64,000 bases of DNA from NCBI GenBank assembly GCA_030447925.1, contig JAUJNX010000012.1, forward strand, positions 47,090 through 111,089, written 5' to 3'. Numbering within the stretch: the first letter of the stretch is position 1; every line of letters begins with the position of its first letter. Positions 44,787 through 52,701 of the stretch are shown piece after piece. A program made the position numbers and the translations under genes. The notes below the pieces were generated by a model, which saw nothing but the letters and a program-made list of their open reading frames with translations, had not been told where the DNA came from and did no database searches. Origin of the DNA: Egibacteraceae bacterium. Lineage in GTDB: Bacteria; Actinomycetota; Nitriliruptoria; Euzebyales; Egibacteraceae.

Positions 44787-45143
44787 ATGACGGCGCATCC
44801 GGGGTCGCCGCCCCCGGAGTTCGACTTCCCCTTCGTCGAGGCGCTGGCCGTGCTGGGCGCGATCGACGACGCGCTGGGGGCGCTTGCGGACATGATCGAG
44901 GCGCACGAGTGGGCCGCCGCCGATGTGCGCGTGAACTTCGCCGGTCAGACGCGCGACGGGTTCGACCAGGGGTTCGCCCACCTGATGGACCGGGCGCGGG
45001 CTGCGGCGGCGGCGCTGGCGGTGCAGCGGGACCAGGTGGAGGCCGACATCGCCGTGGCCCGCAGGCGCCGGGACCAGCAGCTTGACGCGATCGCGGACTG
45101 GGGCCGTGCCCTCCAGCGGTTCACCCTCCAGGAGCCGCCATGA
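44787..45143 (+). CDS. WXG100/LXG-like small helical protein
   Basis: A 118-residue protein of two long helices. The turn region carries EWAAADVRVNFAGQTRDGFD, a WxG-type turn with F/G residues like those of WXG100 secretion substrates. GAGGGGG 8 bp before ATG 44787 decides the start, although GTG 44784 is also possible. Its stop overlaps by ATGA a short open frame (45140-45346) that has poor coding character. Likely exported by a type VII-like system, but no EccC or other machinery gene is in the window. Confidence 0.6.
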   Translation: MTAHPGSPPPEFDFPFVEALAVLGAIDDALGALADMIEAHEWAAADVRVNFAGQTRDGFDQGFAHLMDRARAAAAALAVQRDQVEADIAVARRRRDQQLDAIADWGRALQRFTLQEPP

Positions 45144-47271
45144 GCGCACTCGCCCGTGTCGGCCGGCGCCGCACCTTGACCGGCGAGCGCCGACTCTGCG
45201 GCGCCGCAGGGGGTCCCCCGCGCGGGGCGGCACCGCGCGCCACGTCCCGCCTTGACCCCCGCCCCGTGGAGGTCGGCGAGGCGTGTGGCGGTGCCCGCAG
45301 GGCGGCGGTGACCTCCCGCGTAAGCGCGGCCTCCGCGCCGACATGATCGCGCGACCCCGGGAGGTGCCGAACGGGTCGCGCGACGCGGGGGGTCAGCGGG
45401 GGCGGGAGGAGCGGCGCTTGAACTGGGCCTTGCGGGACGGCCTTGGCGAGGGCGGGGTCGCCGGCCTCGGCGAGGGCGGCCAGGACCGGGTCGGTGTGGG
45501 GGCTGTCGACGCGGCGGAGGTGCTCGGGGAGGTCGAGGAGGGCCTGGCGGTCCAGGTGGCCGTCCTGGAGCTCGGCGACGACCTCCTCCGCATCGGCGCC
45601 CAGGAGGATCGCGGCGAGGGTCTCGACCAGCTGGCCGGGGTGGTCGGCCGGGTCGAAGGCGGCGGGGGACTCCAGGCCGCGGTCGACCAGCCAGAGCACG
45701 GCGTAGGGGCGCAGCAGGTCGTCGGCGCGCAGCGCCTGCACGGCGCCTGCGGCCTCGTCGGGCAGGAAGGTCATGGCCCCCGCGGCCGCCTGCCGGTCGA
45801 GCGGGTCGTCGCCGGCGCGGATCGCGTCGGCCAGCTCGGCGGTGGCGGTGGCCGGGTCGCGAGCCGCGACCCAGCGGCGGATCTCCTCCTCGGCCGGCTC
45901 CGGCGGGTGGTCAGCGATGGCCTGCAGGAGCCGGAGGGCGCTCTCCCCGGCCAGGTCGCCGGCCAGCGGGGCGGGCTCGCCGCGGGCGAGGAGCCCCTCG
46001 CGGACGAACCAGCGACCCAGCGGCGCCAGCCGGGCGATCTCGCCCTCCCATACCTCCCCGTCGTCGGTCTCTGCGGTCCCGGGGCCGACCTCCACCGCAC
46101 CGGCCAGCTCCAGCCCGTCCAGGAGCTGGAGCATCATGAGGTCCACCAGGTCGCGGAGCCGCTCCTCGCTGCCCAGCGGGTGGCCCACCTCGGCGGCGGC
46201 CTCGGCGAACGCCTCCCCGAGCATCCCCACGGGCACGTCCCCGCCCGCGCGGTACAGCAGCTCCAGCAGCCCCGCGGTGTCGCCCTCGAGGTCGTCCTGC
46301 CACCCGTACCGGTACTCCTGGGTCCCGGTGGACAGCACGCTCGCGCCGACGGCGAGCACCGCCTCGAACGCCTCGCGCCACGCCGTCAGCGGCCGGTCGT
46401 CCAGCGCCCGCGCGAGCCGGGTCGCGCTCAGCACGCCACGAGCCAGCTTCAGCAGTCGCGCCTCGCGGGCCAGCTCGACCGCGGCCGTGACGTGGGGCAG
46501 GCGCTTGACACTGCGGGCGCTGCCGGCGACCTCGGCGTCGGGGCTGTCGAGCAGGCCCGCCAGCTCGCGGGCGTCGGCCAGGGTCGGGTTGCCCCCGCCG
46601 GTGAGCTTGCGCCCCTCGCCGTAGAAGGCGGTGACCGTCCGCAAGCGGGCGAGCAGCGGGGTGGCGGCGGCCTGCGCGGTCAGCTCCTCCTCGGAGGGCA
46701 GGACGACGGGCGCGGCGGGCTCGACGTCGGGGACCGGCGGCACGGGCAGGAGGGCGGCGCGCTCCTCGTACGGCAGGGCGTTGATCTGGTCGATCGTGCG
46801 CTGGACCGCGTCGGCGTCCTGCAGGTCGACGCCGCGTTCCTGGAGGATCGTGACCAGCGCCTTCGCAGGCCCGTAGCGCGACCGGTCGCCCATCGCCGCG
46901 CGGAACGGGACCGCCAGCCGGACCAGCGCGGCGTCCAGCACCGGGGCGGGGTCGCTGCCTGGCGCCAGCCGCCCGGACTCGGCGAGGTAGCGGATCAGGT
47001 CGCGCAGCGCGGGGACGACCGTCTCCTGGTAGGCGTCGTCGGCGGTCAGCTTGCGCGGGGTGACCTCGGTCAGCAGCTCGTCGAGGTCGGCCACCCGCCA
47101 GCGCGTCAGGTGCCCGTCCATCTGCGCGGCCTTCATCTCCAGCGCGAACCCGACCGGGTCGAGCTCGACGTGGACGCCACGCTCCGCCGCCCACGCCTCC
47201 AGGTCGTCGACCAGCCGGTCCCGCGCGTCCTCGAGCGCCACGTCGCCCTCCGGCCCGGACCCGCACTGCAT
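45121..47271 (-). CDS. Large hypothetical protein, probably frameshifted near its end
   Basis: A 716-codon frame from ATG 47271. It is helical and soluble, with no motif I recognise. Repeated helical pairs suggest a HEAT-like fold. After residue ~610 the frame reads KAVPQGPVQAPLLPPP..., a low-quality stretch that runs antisense into the WXG100 gene. One base fewer in the G run at 45434-45436 would instead give ...KAVRKAQFKRRSSRPR and stop at 45393, a natural basic tail. The protein is therefore probably about 625 residues, and the rest is read-through. This could be a real mutation or an assembly error. Confidence 0.6.
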   Translation of the reverse strand: MQCGSGPEGDVALEDARDRLVDDLEAWAAERGVHVELDPVGFALEMKAAQMDGHLTRWRVADLDELLTEVTPRKLTADDAYQETVVPALRDLIRYLAESGRLAPGSDPAPVLDAALVRLAVPFRAAMGDRSRYGPAKALVTILQERGVDLQDADAVQRTIDQINALPYEERAALLPVPPVPDVEPAAPVVLPSEEELTAQAAATPLLARLRTVTAFYGEGRKLTGGGNPTLADARELAGLLDSPDAEVAGSARSVKRLPHVTAAVELAREARLLKLARGVLSATRLARALDDRPLTAWREAFEAVLAVGASVLSTGTQEYRYGWQDDLEGDTAGLLELLYRAGGDVPVGMLGEAFAEAAAEVGHPLGSEERLRDLVDLMMLQLLDGLELAGAVEVGPGTAETDDGEVWEGEIARLAPLGRWFVREGLLARGEPAPLAGDLAGESALRLLQAIADHPPEPAEEEIRRWVAARDPATATAELADAIRAGDDPLDRQAAAGAMTFLPDEAAGAVQALRADDLLRPYAVLWLVDRGLESPAAFDPADHPGQLVETLAAILLGADAEEVVAELQDGHLDRQALLDLPEHLRRVDSPHTDPVLAALAEAGDPALAKAVPQGPVQAPLLPPPLTPRVARPVRHLPGSRDHVGAEAALTREVTAALRAPPHASPTSTGRGSRRDVARGAAPRGGPPAAPQSRRSPVKVRRRPTRASALMAAPGG

Positions 47272-47360
47272 GCCTCGCCCTCCCTGTGACCGCGTCGGGG
47301 GCAGCCTAGGCCGCGGGGGGCAGGTGCTCCACCACACGCCGCGAGGCCATGCCGGGGCGA

Positions 47361-47780
47361 TCAACCCTGCAGGAAGCGGGCGATGGACTGGCGGTAGCGG
47401 TCGAAGTCGTCGAGGTGGGCGTGCAGGATCCGCACGACCTCGCCCTCGTCGGTGTCGCCGTAGAGGTGCAGCAGGCGGTTGCGGAAGCGGGCCATCCGCC
47501 GAAGCGTCGGAAGGTCCTCCTCGGCGATGACCCCGCCCTCCGCGAGGGAGGCGAAGGTGTCGGCGTAGGAGTCGGGAGCGGTCAGCCCCTCGGCGGCGAT
47601 GATGTGCTGTGCGACGTCGATGCAGATCTCGATCGCGATCACGAAGCGGAACTGCACCGCGGCGATCGCGACCTCGTCCGCCAGCAACTCGTCCGTCGGC
47701 CTGGCCGCGAGACGGCGAAGCCGCTGGGTCTCCAGGCGCAGCCGGTCCAGCAGCCGCCGCACCCGGCCCGGGTCGACCAT
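47361..47780 (-). CDS. hepT: HepT-like RNase toxin (DUF86)
   Basis: A 139-residue helical protein with the family's R-x4-H-x-Y motif (RNRLLHLY, near 105) and a paired acidic helix (EICIDVAQHIIA). HepT is a HEPN ribonuclease held inactive when its antitoxin MntA adds AMP to the motif tyrosine. The gene starts at the last base of the antitoxin stop (TGATG). Complete, with no oddities seen. Confidence 0.85.
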   Translation of the reverse strand: MVDPGRVRRLLDRLRLETQRLRRLAARPTDELLADEVAIAAVQFRFVIAIEICIDVAQHIIAAEGLTAPDSYADTFASLAEGGVIAEEDLPTLRRMARFRNRLLHLYGDTDEGEVVRILHAHLDDFDRYRQSIARFLQG

Positions 47781-48205
47781 CAGCGCCGCCCCGCTGCGGT
47801 CTCGGCCAGGAGCTCGCGGTCGAGGCGGCGGGCCGGGATCGAGCTGTCGAGGAACATCCGCATCGTGAGGCTCTCCCAGTGCACGCGGAGGGGCTCGTCG
47901 CGGCTGTAGAGCACGACGCGCTGCTGCAGCACCCTGCCCCGGAGCGGCAGTGGGGCGTCGTTCAGGACGACGAGGTCGACCTCGGTCCCGGCCGCCCGCT
48001 CGAACGGGTCCGGCAGCCTGAGGGCAAGATCGAGCCGCTGCGCTCGCTGCAGCCCCTCATCCGTCAGCACCGCGAGGTCGACGTCGCTGCCCGCGCGTGC
48101 ACGGCCCGTCGCCCGCGACCCGAACAGGTAGGCCACGAGCACGGGCTCCGCGGGCAGTTCCCGCTCCGCGGCAGCGCGTAAACGCCGCACGAGGCTGCCA
48201 TCCAT
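47780..48205 (-). CDS. mntA: MntA-type nucleotidyltransferase antitoxin
   Basis: A 141-residue minimal nucleotidyltransferase with the GSX10DXD motif (GSRATGRARAGSDVD, near 28-42). It AMPylates and inactivates the HepT toxin encoded immediately after it. ATG 48205 was chosen because the frame extending to 48271 adds an implausible start. The antitoxin-first order is standard. Confidence 0.85.
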   Translation of the reverse strand: MDGSLVRRLRAAAERELPAEPVLVAYLFGSRATGRARAGSDVDLAVLTDEGLQRAQRLDLALRLPDPFERAAGTEVDLVVLNDAPLPLRGRVLQQRVVLYSRDEPLRVHWESLTMRMFLDSSIPARRLDRELLAETAAGRR

Positions 48206-48451
48206 GTGGCGATCGTAGTCCTCGACGCCCTGCGCTCCGGCCTGTGCCGCCCAACCTCGTCGCCACCTCACCGCACGCCGGTTCGGAGCTCGGTCGGCGC
48301 AAGGGCGGGGGGAGCGGTGCCGAGGGTTGTGCCGGAGGCTGCCGAGGCGGCGGAAGTGCGATGAGCCGGGACCGCGACGTCTCTCGGCGCCGTTGCGGGA
48401 CGACCTGGACGTGCAGCGCCCGCGATGGTCCGCGGCCGGAGCGGTCGGTCG

Positions 48452-48826
48452 TCAGTGCCAGCCGAGTTCGCGGAGGCGGGACTCGGGGAGGCCGAGGGCG
48501 TGGCCGATCTCGTGACCCAGGATGGTGCGGATGCGGGCGCGGAGGTCGGCGGGGTCGGGGGTCGTGCGCAGGATCGGCAGGCGGTAGACGGTGATGGTGT
48601 TCGGCAGCGAGCCGGGCACGCGCGCGCCGGTGCGGGTGAGGGGGATGCCGCGGAACAGGCCGAGCAGCAGGCCGCCGCGGGGTGCGGCGCCGGGCGCCGG
48701 CCGGTCCTCGACGAGCACGGCCACGTCGGCGATCGCCGTCCGCACCCAGTCGGGGAAGCCGTCGAGCTCCTCGGCGACGAGTCGCTCGAAGTCGTCGACC
48801 GACACCTCGGCGGGGTCGACGGCCAT
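48452..48826 (-). CDS. Zincin-like metallopeptidase (HExxH)
   Basis: A 124-residue protein ending just after a metal-binding motif, LGHEIGHALGL (near 102-112). The HEIGH histidines with a downstream acidic residue are expected to bind zinc. The core resembles the small DUF1025/zincin-like metallopeptidases. ATG 48826 starts it, while the longer frame to 49309 has poor coding character. A protease role on an unknown substrate is inferred. Confidence 0.7.
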   Translation of the reverse strand: MAVDPAEVSVDDFERLVAEELDGFPDWVRTAIADVAVLVEDRPAPGAAPRGGLLLGLFRGIPLTRTGARVPGSLPNTITVYRLPILRTTPDPADLRARIRTILGHEIGHALGLPESRLRELGWH

Positions 48827-49362
48827 CAGCCGACCGCTCCGGCCCACGCGCGCGTCGACGGGGAGGCGGTGGACCGGCCCTCGGCGGCGCTGGAGGTGAC
48901 CCGGGGGCGCCGCCTTCTGTCGGCCCCGCGATCGGGGTTCGCGCTGCGGAGCCGGGCGTGCGCCGGTGGTGGTGCGGCCGGGGCGCCCGGTGCGCACGCC
49001 TGACGGGCTGCGTGGCTCGACCGCTCCATGTGCGCATCCTCGCAGCCCCCGGGCTCGGCGCCAGAGCCTCACCTCCTGTCCGCCGGCTCTCCCCGTGTCC
49101 TCTCTCATGACCTTGTGACGGTCATGAGGTGCTCGAACTGGTCGACTTCGACGTTGCCTGCCGCGCGGGCGGCAGTCATGGCATACGCCGAGGCGGCGGA
49201 GGTGGCGCGGTCGCGTCAGCCGCGCCCGCCCCACCCAGGCCGCCAGGTCGCTCGCGGACGCCCCCTCAAGCAGGCCGGCGCGTTCGCCGGGGCCGCGGGG
49301 CGACGACACCGATGCCGCGGGCGCTGTTCCAGCAGGTCAAGGTCGTGGCCAGCTAGGACGCA
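48827..49362. other. Non-coding or unresolved stretch of about 540 bp
   Basis: No convincing gene is seen. A short minus-strand frame ending at 49105 (...MTAARAAGNVEVDQFEHLMT) is too small to call. A perfect 9-bp inverted repeat lies at 49104-49128. The GC-rich filler resembles neighbouring sequence. Confidence 0.4.
49104..49128. promoter_or_regulatory. Perfect inverted repeat CTCATGACC/GGTCATGAG
   Basis: Arms at 49104-49112 and 49120-49128 with a 7-base loop. It may be a terminator hairpin or an operator. There is no U tract. Confidence 0.35.
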
Positions 49363-49971
49363 TCAGTCGAGGTCGAGTTCGTCGGTGTCGGGGATGGGGG
49401 CGGTGGGGCGGGGGCCGGTGGGTTCGAACCAGCGGCCCTGCGGGGGGAGGTTGTGGAGGGTGATGCGGGGCGGGAGGGGGACCTGGAACAGGGCCGGGAT
49501 GTCGGCGAGGTCGACGAAGTCCAGGTTCCGGCTGCGGACCATGGGTCCCGCGTACTCGGCGAAGGCGACCACAGTGACGCGGACGCCGTCGTGGGCGAGG
49601 TCCTCGGCGACATCGTGGAAGGCGCGGGCGTCGTGGCTGACCAGGACGACCTCGGACAGCTCGCGGGCCGGGCGCTGGACGTAGTCGACGAGATCGTCGT
49701 CGATGTCGCTGTCCCCGATCTTCGGCTTGACGAAGACCCGGAAGCCGGTCTGGGTCAGCCACAGCACCCACGGCGCGACGCGGTCGGCGCTGTCGTCCTT
49801 GACGTTGAGGAAGACCGCGGCCTCCGCGTCGTCCGCGCCGTCGCGCGACCGGAACCAGCGCAGCAGGGCGGCGTAGTCGGGCCGCTCGCGACTGGTCGGG
49901 CGCCGGTCGAACAGGGTCGCCACGACCATGTCGAGGTTGGGCGCGTCGACGGCCAGCAGACGTCTCGTCAT
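49363..49971 (-). CDS. NYN-domain (PIN-like) protein
   Basis: A 202-residue protein. The NYN signature is at its start (RLLAVDAPNLDMVVATLFD), then ADRVAPWVLWLTQTGFRVFV and SEVVLVSHDARAFHDVAEDL, giving the conserved Asp residues of a Mg-dependent RNase-like fold. The C-terminal 40 residues are proline-rich. ATG 49971 has GGGAGAGG at good distance, although ATG 49980 is close. Role as an RNase is predicted only by fold. No antitoxin is beside it. Confidence 0.75.
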   Translation of the reverse strand: MTRRLLAVDAPNLDMVVATLFDRRPTSRERPDYAALLRWFRSRDGADDAEAAVFLNVKDDSADRVAPWVLWLTQTGFRVFVKPKIGDSDIDDDLVDYVQRPARELSEVVLVSHDARAFHDVAEDLAHDGVRVTVVAFAEYAGPMVRSRNLDFVDLADIPALFQVPLPPRITLHNLPPQGRWFEPTGPRPTAPIPDTDELDLD

Positions 49972-50036
49972 CGCCGCCATCCTCTCCCGCCGCGCGCCCC
50001 GGGGCCACCGCCGCTTTCGGGCATCGACCGCCCCGC

Positions 50037-50732
50037 TCAGCCGCCGGGCAGCTCGCAGGCGACGCCGTCGCCGTTGCCGTCCAGGCCATGGGGGTCGGGG
50101 GGCAGGGCGCGGAAGTAGGTGGCGCCGGCGTCGGCGCACGACAGGTCCGGGGGCGGCGGGGGGAGGCAGACGTCGGGGTAGGCCGCGTCGCACGGTCCCG
50201 CCGGGGCGGGCGGGTCCGGGGGTCGGGGGCAGGCGCCCCACAGTCCCGCCCCCGCGCTGCGCGCTTCGCGCTCCAGACGGCCCAGCTCCACCGCGCGGGC
50301 GGTGTTCGGCGGGTACTCGCGGGCGCGGGCATGGCCGGTGCGCACGAGGTCGCCGTTCACGAACAGCCCGTCCGCGGCGCGCTCGACGTAGGCGAGGGTG
50401 CGGTCGTAGCGGTCGCGCGGGTCCTCGTCGTAGGTGAGGCGGACGGGCTCGCCGGGCGGGAGCAGCTCGGCGGTGCGGGCGCTGGCCTCGGGCCCGAAGC
50501 ACTCCTCGCCGCGCTCGGGGTGGCGGGTCTCGGGGGTGTCGATGCCGATGAGGCGCACGGTCCCGACCCCGCGGACGCGGATCGTGTCGCCGTCGACCAC
50601 CGCCTCGACGACCCGGTCCGCGGCCGGTCCGGCACCGGCGGACAGCGGGCCGGAGGCCGCCAGGGACGCGCAACCGGCGACCCCCAGCGCCAGCGCCGCG
50701 ACCGCCCCGCGCACCCCACCGCGCAACACCAC
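50037..50732 (-). CDS. Secreted staphylococcal-nuclease-like lipoprotein with excalibur domain
   Basis: A 231-residue protein. The lipobox GVAGC (Cys21) follows a short hydrophobic signal. The SNase fold covers about 40-175 (VVDGDTIRVRGVGTVRLIGI then DTPETRHPE). The C-terminal excalibur calcium-binding motif is DPHGLDGNGDGVACE. It probably degrades DNA or RNA outside the cell while anchored to the membrane. Start GTG 50732 has GGAGGAGG upstream. It shares its upstream region with the divergent DUF4230 gene, which holds a palindrome. Confidence 0.88.
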   Translation of the reverse strand: MVLRGGVRGAVAALALGVAGCASLAASGPLSAGAGPAADRVVEAVVDGDTIRVRGVGTVRLIGIDTPETRHPERGEECFGPEASARTAELLPPGEPVRLTYDEDPRDRYDRTLAYVERAADGLFVNGDLVRTGHARAREYPPNTARAVELGRLEREARSAGAGLWGACPRPPDPPAPAGPCDAAYPDVCLPPPPPDLSCADAGATYFRALPPDPHGLDGNGDGVACELPGG

Positions 50733-50768
50733 ACCCTCCTCCACACCCCGACGTTTCCGGACGTACCG

Positions 50769-50782
50769 AATGGGTACCCATT
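50769..50782. promoter_or_regulatory. Perfect 14-bp palindrome AATGGGTACCCATT
   Basis: Perfect two-fold symmetry in the 54-bp gap between the divergent SNase and DUF4230 genes, only 4 bp before the DUF4230 start. The position suits an operator acting on both genes. The cognate regulator is unknown. Confidence 0.5.
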
Positions 50783-50786
50783 GCCC

Positions 50787-51479
50787 ATGAGCACCATCGA
50801 GCGCGAGCGCAACGACCCCGAGGTCGACGTCCCGGACCGCCAGGTTCGCCAGGGCGGCCGCGGCCGCGGCGTCCTCACCGCCGTGGTCATCGTCCTGCTC
50901 GGGACGGTGGCGCTCGTCGTGCTGGGGCTCCTGTCGGCGGCGGGCACGCTGTTCGGTCCGCGCCAGATCGACCGCAGCGGGCCCGCGGTGCTCCAGGCCG
51001 TGCAGGACCTCAGCGACTACACCGCGGCGTCCGGCCAGTTCCAGGTCGTCGTGGACATCGAGGAGGACGACCCGATCCTGCCGGCGTTCCTGCGCGGGGA
51101 GCGGACGCTGTTCGTCGCCACCGGGTCGGTCGACGCGACCGTGGACTTCGACGGGCTGGGCCCCGACCGCGTCGAGGTGGACGACGACCGCACCAGCGTG
51201 ACGGTCTCGCTGCCCGCCCCGACGTTGTCCGAGGCCGTCATCGACCCCGAGGAGAGCTACGTCTTCGGGCGCGAGCGCGGCCTGATCGACCGCGTCGAGG
51301 GCGTGTTCCAGGACGAGCCGACCAGCGAGCGCGACCTCTACCTCGCGGCCGAGGACCGGCTGGAGGCGGCCGCCGCCGAGAGCGACCTGGTCGACACCGC
51401 CGAGCGCAACACGCGCGCGATGCTCGACCAGCTCCTGCGCTCGCTGGGCTTCGAGCAGGTCACCGTCGAGTTCGGCTGA
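50787..51479 (+). CDS. DUF4230 membrane-anchored protein
   Basis: A 230-residue protein. An N-terminal Arg-rich segment is followed by one membrane helix (GVLTAVVIVLLGTVALVVLG, about 29-49) and then an extracellular alpha/beta domain with a long acidic stretch (VVVDIEEDDPILPAFLRGE) typical of DUF4230. Function unknown. It is divergent from the nuclease gene, so the two may be co-regulated. Confidence 0.75.
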   Translation: MSTIERERNDPEVDVPDRQVRQGGRGRGVLTAVVIVLLGTVALVVLGLLSAAGTLFGPRQIDRSGPAVLQAVQDLSDYTAASGQFQVVVDIEEDDPILPAFLRGERTLFVATGSVDATVDFDGLGPDRVEVDDDRTSVTVSLPAPTLSEAVIDPEESYVFGRERGLIDRVEGVFQDEPTSERDLYLAAEDRLEAAAAESDLVDTAERNTRAMLDQLLRSLGFEQVTVEFG

Positions 51480-51584
51480 CGCGGTCCCCGGGTCGGCCGC
51501 GACCGGCGGCGGGCAGCCGGTTCGGGCAGGATGCCCGCGGGCGCCCGCGCAGGGGGCCATCGGGCGAGGGCGGAGGAGGCCGGG

Positions 51585-52322
51585 GTGGAGGCGCGGGCGT
51601 TCGCAGCGGCCGTCGGGGAGCCGGTGCGCCGGCTGGGCGGCGGGTTCATGCTCTACCGCGGGACCAGGGCGGTCGGCGAGCGGCTCGGGGTGCCGCGGTG
51701 GCCGCTGTACGTGGCGGGGCGGGGCGGGGTGCTCGGGGACGTCGACGCCGAGGTCGCCGTCGCGACGATGGTCTTCTTCCCGCCCGCCTGGTTCCGCCAG
51801 GGCTGGGACGAGGCGCGGGCGATCGCGTCCCCGCCGGTCATCGCCGAGGGCTACCTGGGGGGCTGCCGCGCGTGGGGGCGCGACAAGCTCGCCGGGTTCG
51901 ACGGCGCGGAGCGGGTGGCGGAGCTGGCGACCCGGATCAGCGCGGCGGCGGACCCCGCGGCGCTGCCCCTGTTCGCGGCCTGGCGGGCCGTCCCGCTGCC
52001 CGACGGCCCGCTCGAACGGGCGGCCCAGGCCCTGCACGTCCTGCGCGAGCTGCGCGGCGGCCTGCACGGGCTGGCCGTGGTGGCGTCGGGCCTGACACCG
52101 CTGGAGGCGATCGTCGCCGGGCCCGGCGGGACCGCCAACGCGGAGTTCTTCGGCTGGCAGGGTCCGTTCCCCGACCCGGCGCCGCTGGCGGGTCGGCGCC
52201 AGCACGCCGAGGACCTGACCGACGATCTCATGGCCGTCCCCGCCGGGGCGCTCGACCCCGGCGAGCGCGCCGAGTTCGCCGACCTGGTCACCCGCGCGAC
52301 CGCCCACGCCTTCCCCGCCTGA
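51585..52322 (+). CDS. SCO6745-like hypothetical protein
   Basis: A 245-residue helical protein. GTG 51585 was chosen because GGAGGAGG sits 5 bp upstream, although the frame opens at 51531. The pattern ...MVFFPPAWFRQGWDEAR...LRGGLHGLAVVASGLTPLEA is that of the actinobacterial SCO6745 family, of unknown function. Sequences of this type are seen near sugar or nucleoside metabolism and may be enzyme-like. No neighbour points to a pathway. Confidence 0.7.
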   Translation: MEARAFAAAVGEPVRRLGGGFMLYRGTRAVGERLGVPRWPLYVAGRGGVLGDVDAEVAVATMVFFPPAWFRQGWDEARAIASPPVIAEGYLGGCRAWGRDKLAGFDGAERVAELATRISAAADPAALPLFAAWRAVPLPDGPLERAAQALHVLRELRGGLHGLAVVASGLTPLEAIVAGPGGTANAEFFGWQGPFPDPAPLAGRRQHAEDLTDDLMAVPAGALDPGERAEFADLVTRATAHAFPA

Positions 52323-52462
52323 AGCCGACGGGGCGGACGGGATCGCGGGCGGCGAGCGCACCGGGGCCATGGGAGGGTGCCGTCGCGCGCTCCCGGGTGG
52401 GAGGCGCGACGTGGCCCCGGTGCGGCGTCCGCCTCCGCCCGCGTCCTGGGGCGGGAGGTCGG

Positions 52463-52618
52463 TCAGGCGGCCTTGGCTTCGGCCGGGATCGGGGTCCGCT
52501 GCCGCAGCAGCTCGAGGATCGCCGCCGCGCGCAGCACCGTGCGGTCGTCCTGGTCACCCAGCGCCGAGGCCGGGTGCCGTTCGGGGGGCGCCGGGATCTT
52601 CACCGTGCCGTTGCTCAT
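52463..52618 (-). CDS. 51-residue orphan peptide with strong ribosome-binding site
   Basis: ATG 52618 is preceded at 7 bp by AGGAGG, and a TATAGA-type -10 element is found 28 to 34 bp upstream. It sits 83 bp after the MFS gene in the same direction. The peptide is charged with a helical second half (LRAAAILELLRQRTPIPAEA) and has no cysteine or signal sequence. It could be a regulatory small protein or a peptide precursor. No family recognised. Confidence 0.55.
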   Translation of the reverse strand: MSNGTVKIPAPPERHPASALGDQDDRTVLRAAAILELLRQRTPIPAEAKAA

Positions 52619-52701
52619 CTCAATCCTCCTGCGCCGTGCGACTGCTCTATAGACGCGCGAGAACCCCTCGCCGTTCACGCTTGTACGAGGTCTTTCGGCC
52701 T

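Noticed and set aside
45140..45346. A 68-codon frame overlapping the WXG100-like gene by ATGA
   Set aside because: Overlap style looks real, but the sequence is Arg/Ala/Gly/Pro-rich without structure, and it is not clearly coding. Not listed as a gene.
48827..49362. A small minus-strand gene ending at 49105
   Set aside because: Its start is unsupported, it is about 25-38 codons long and it has no recognisable family.
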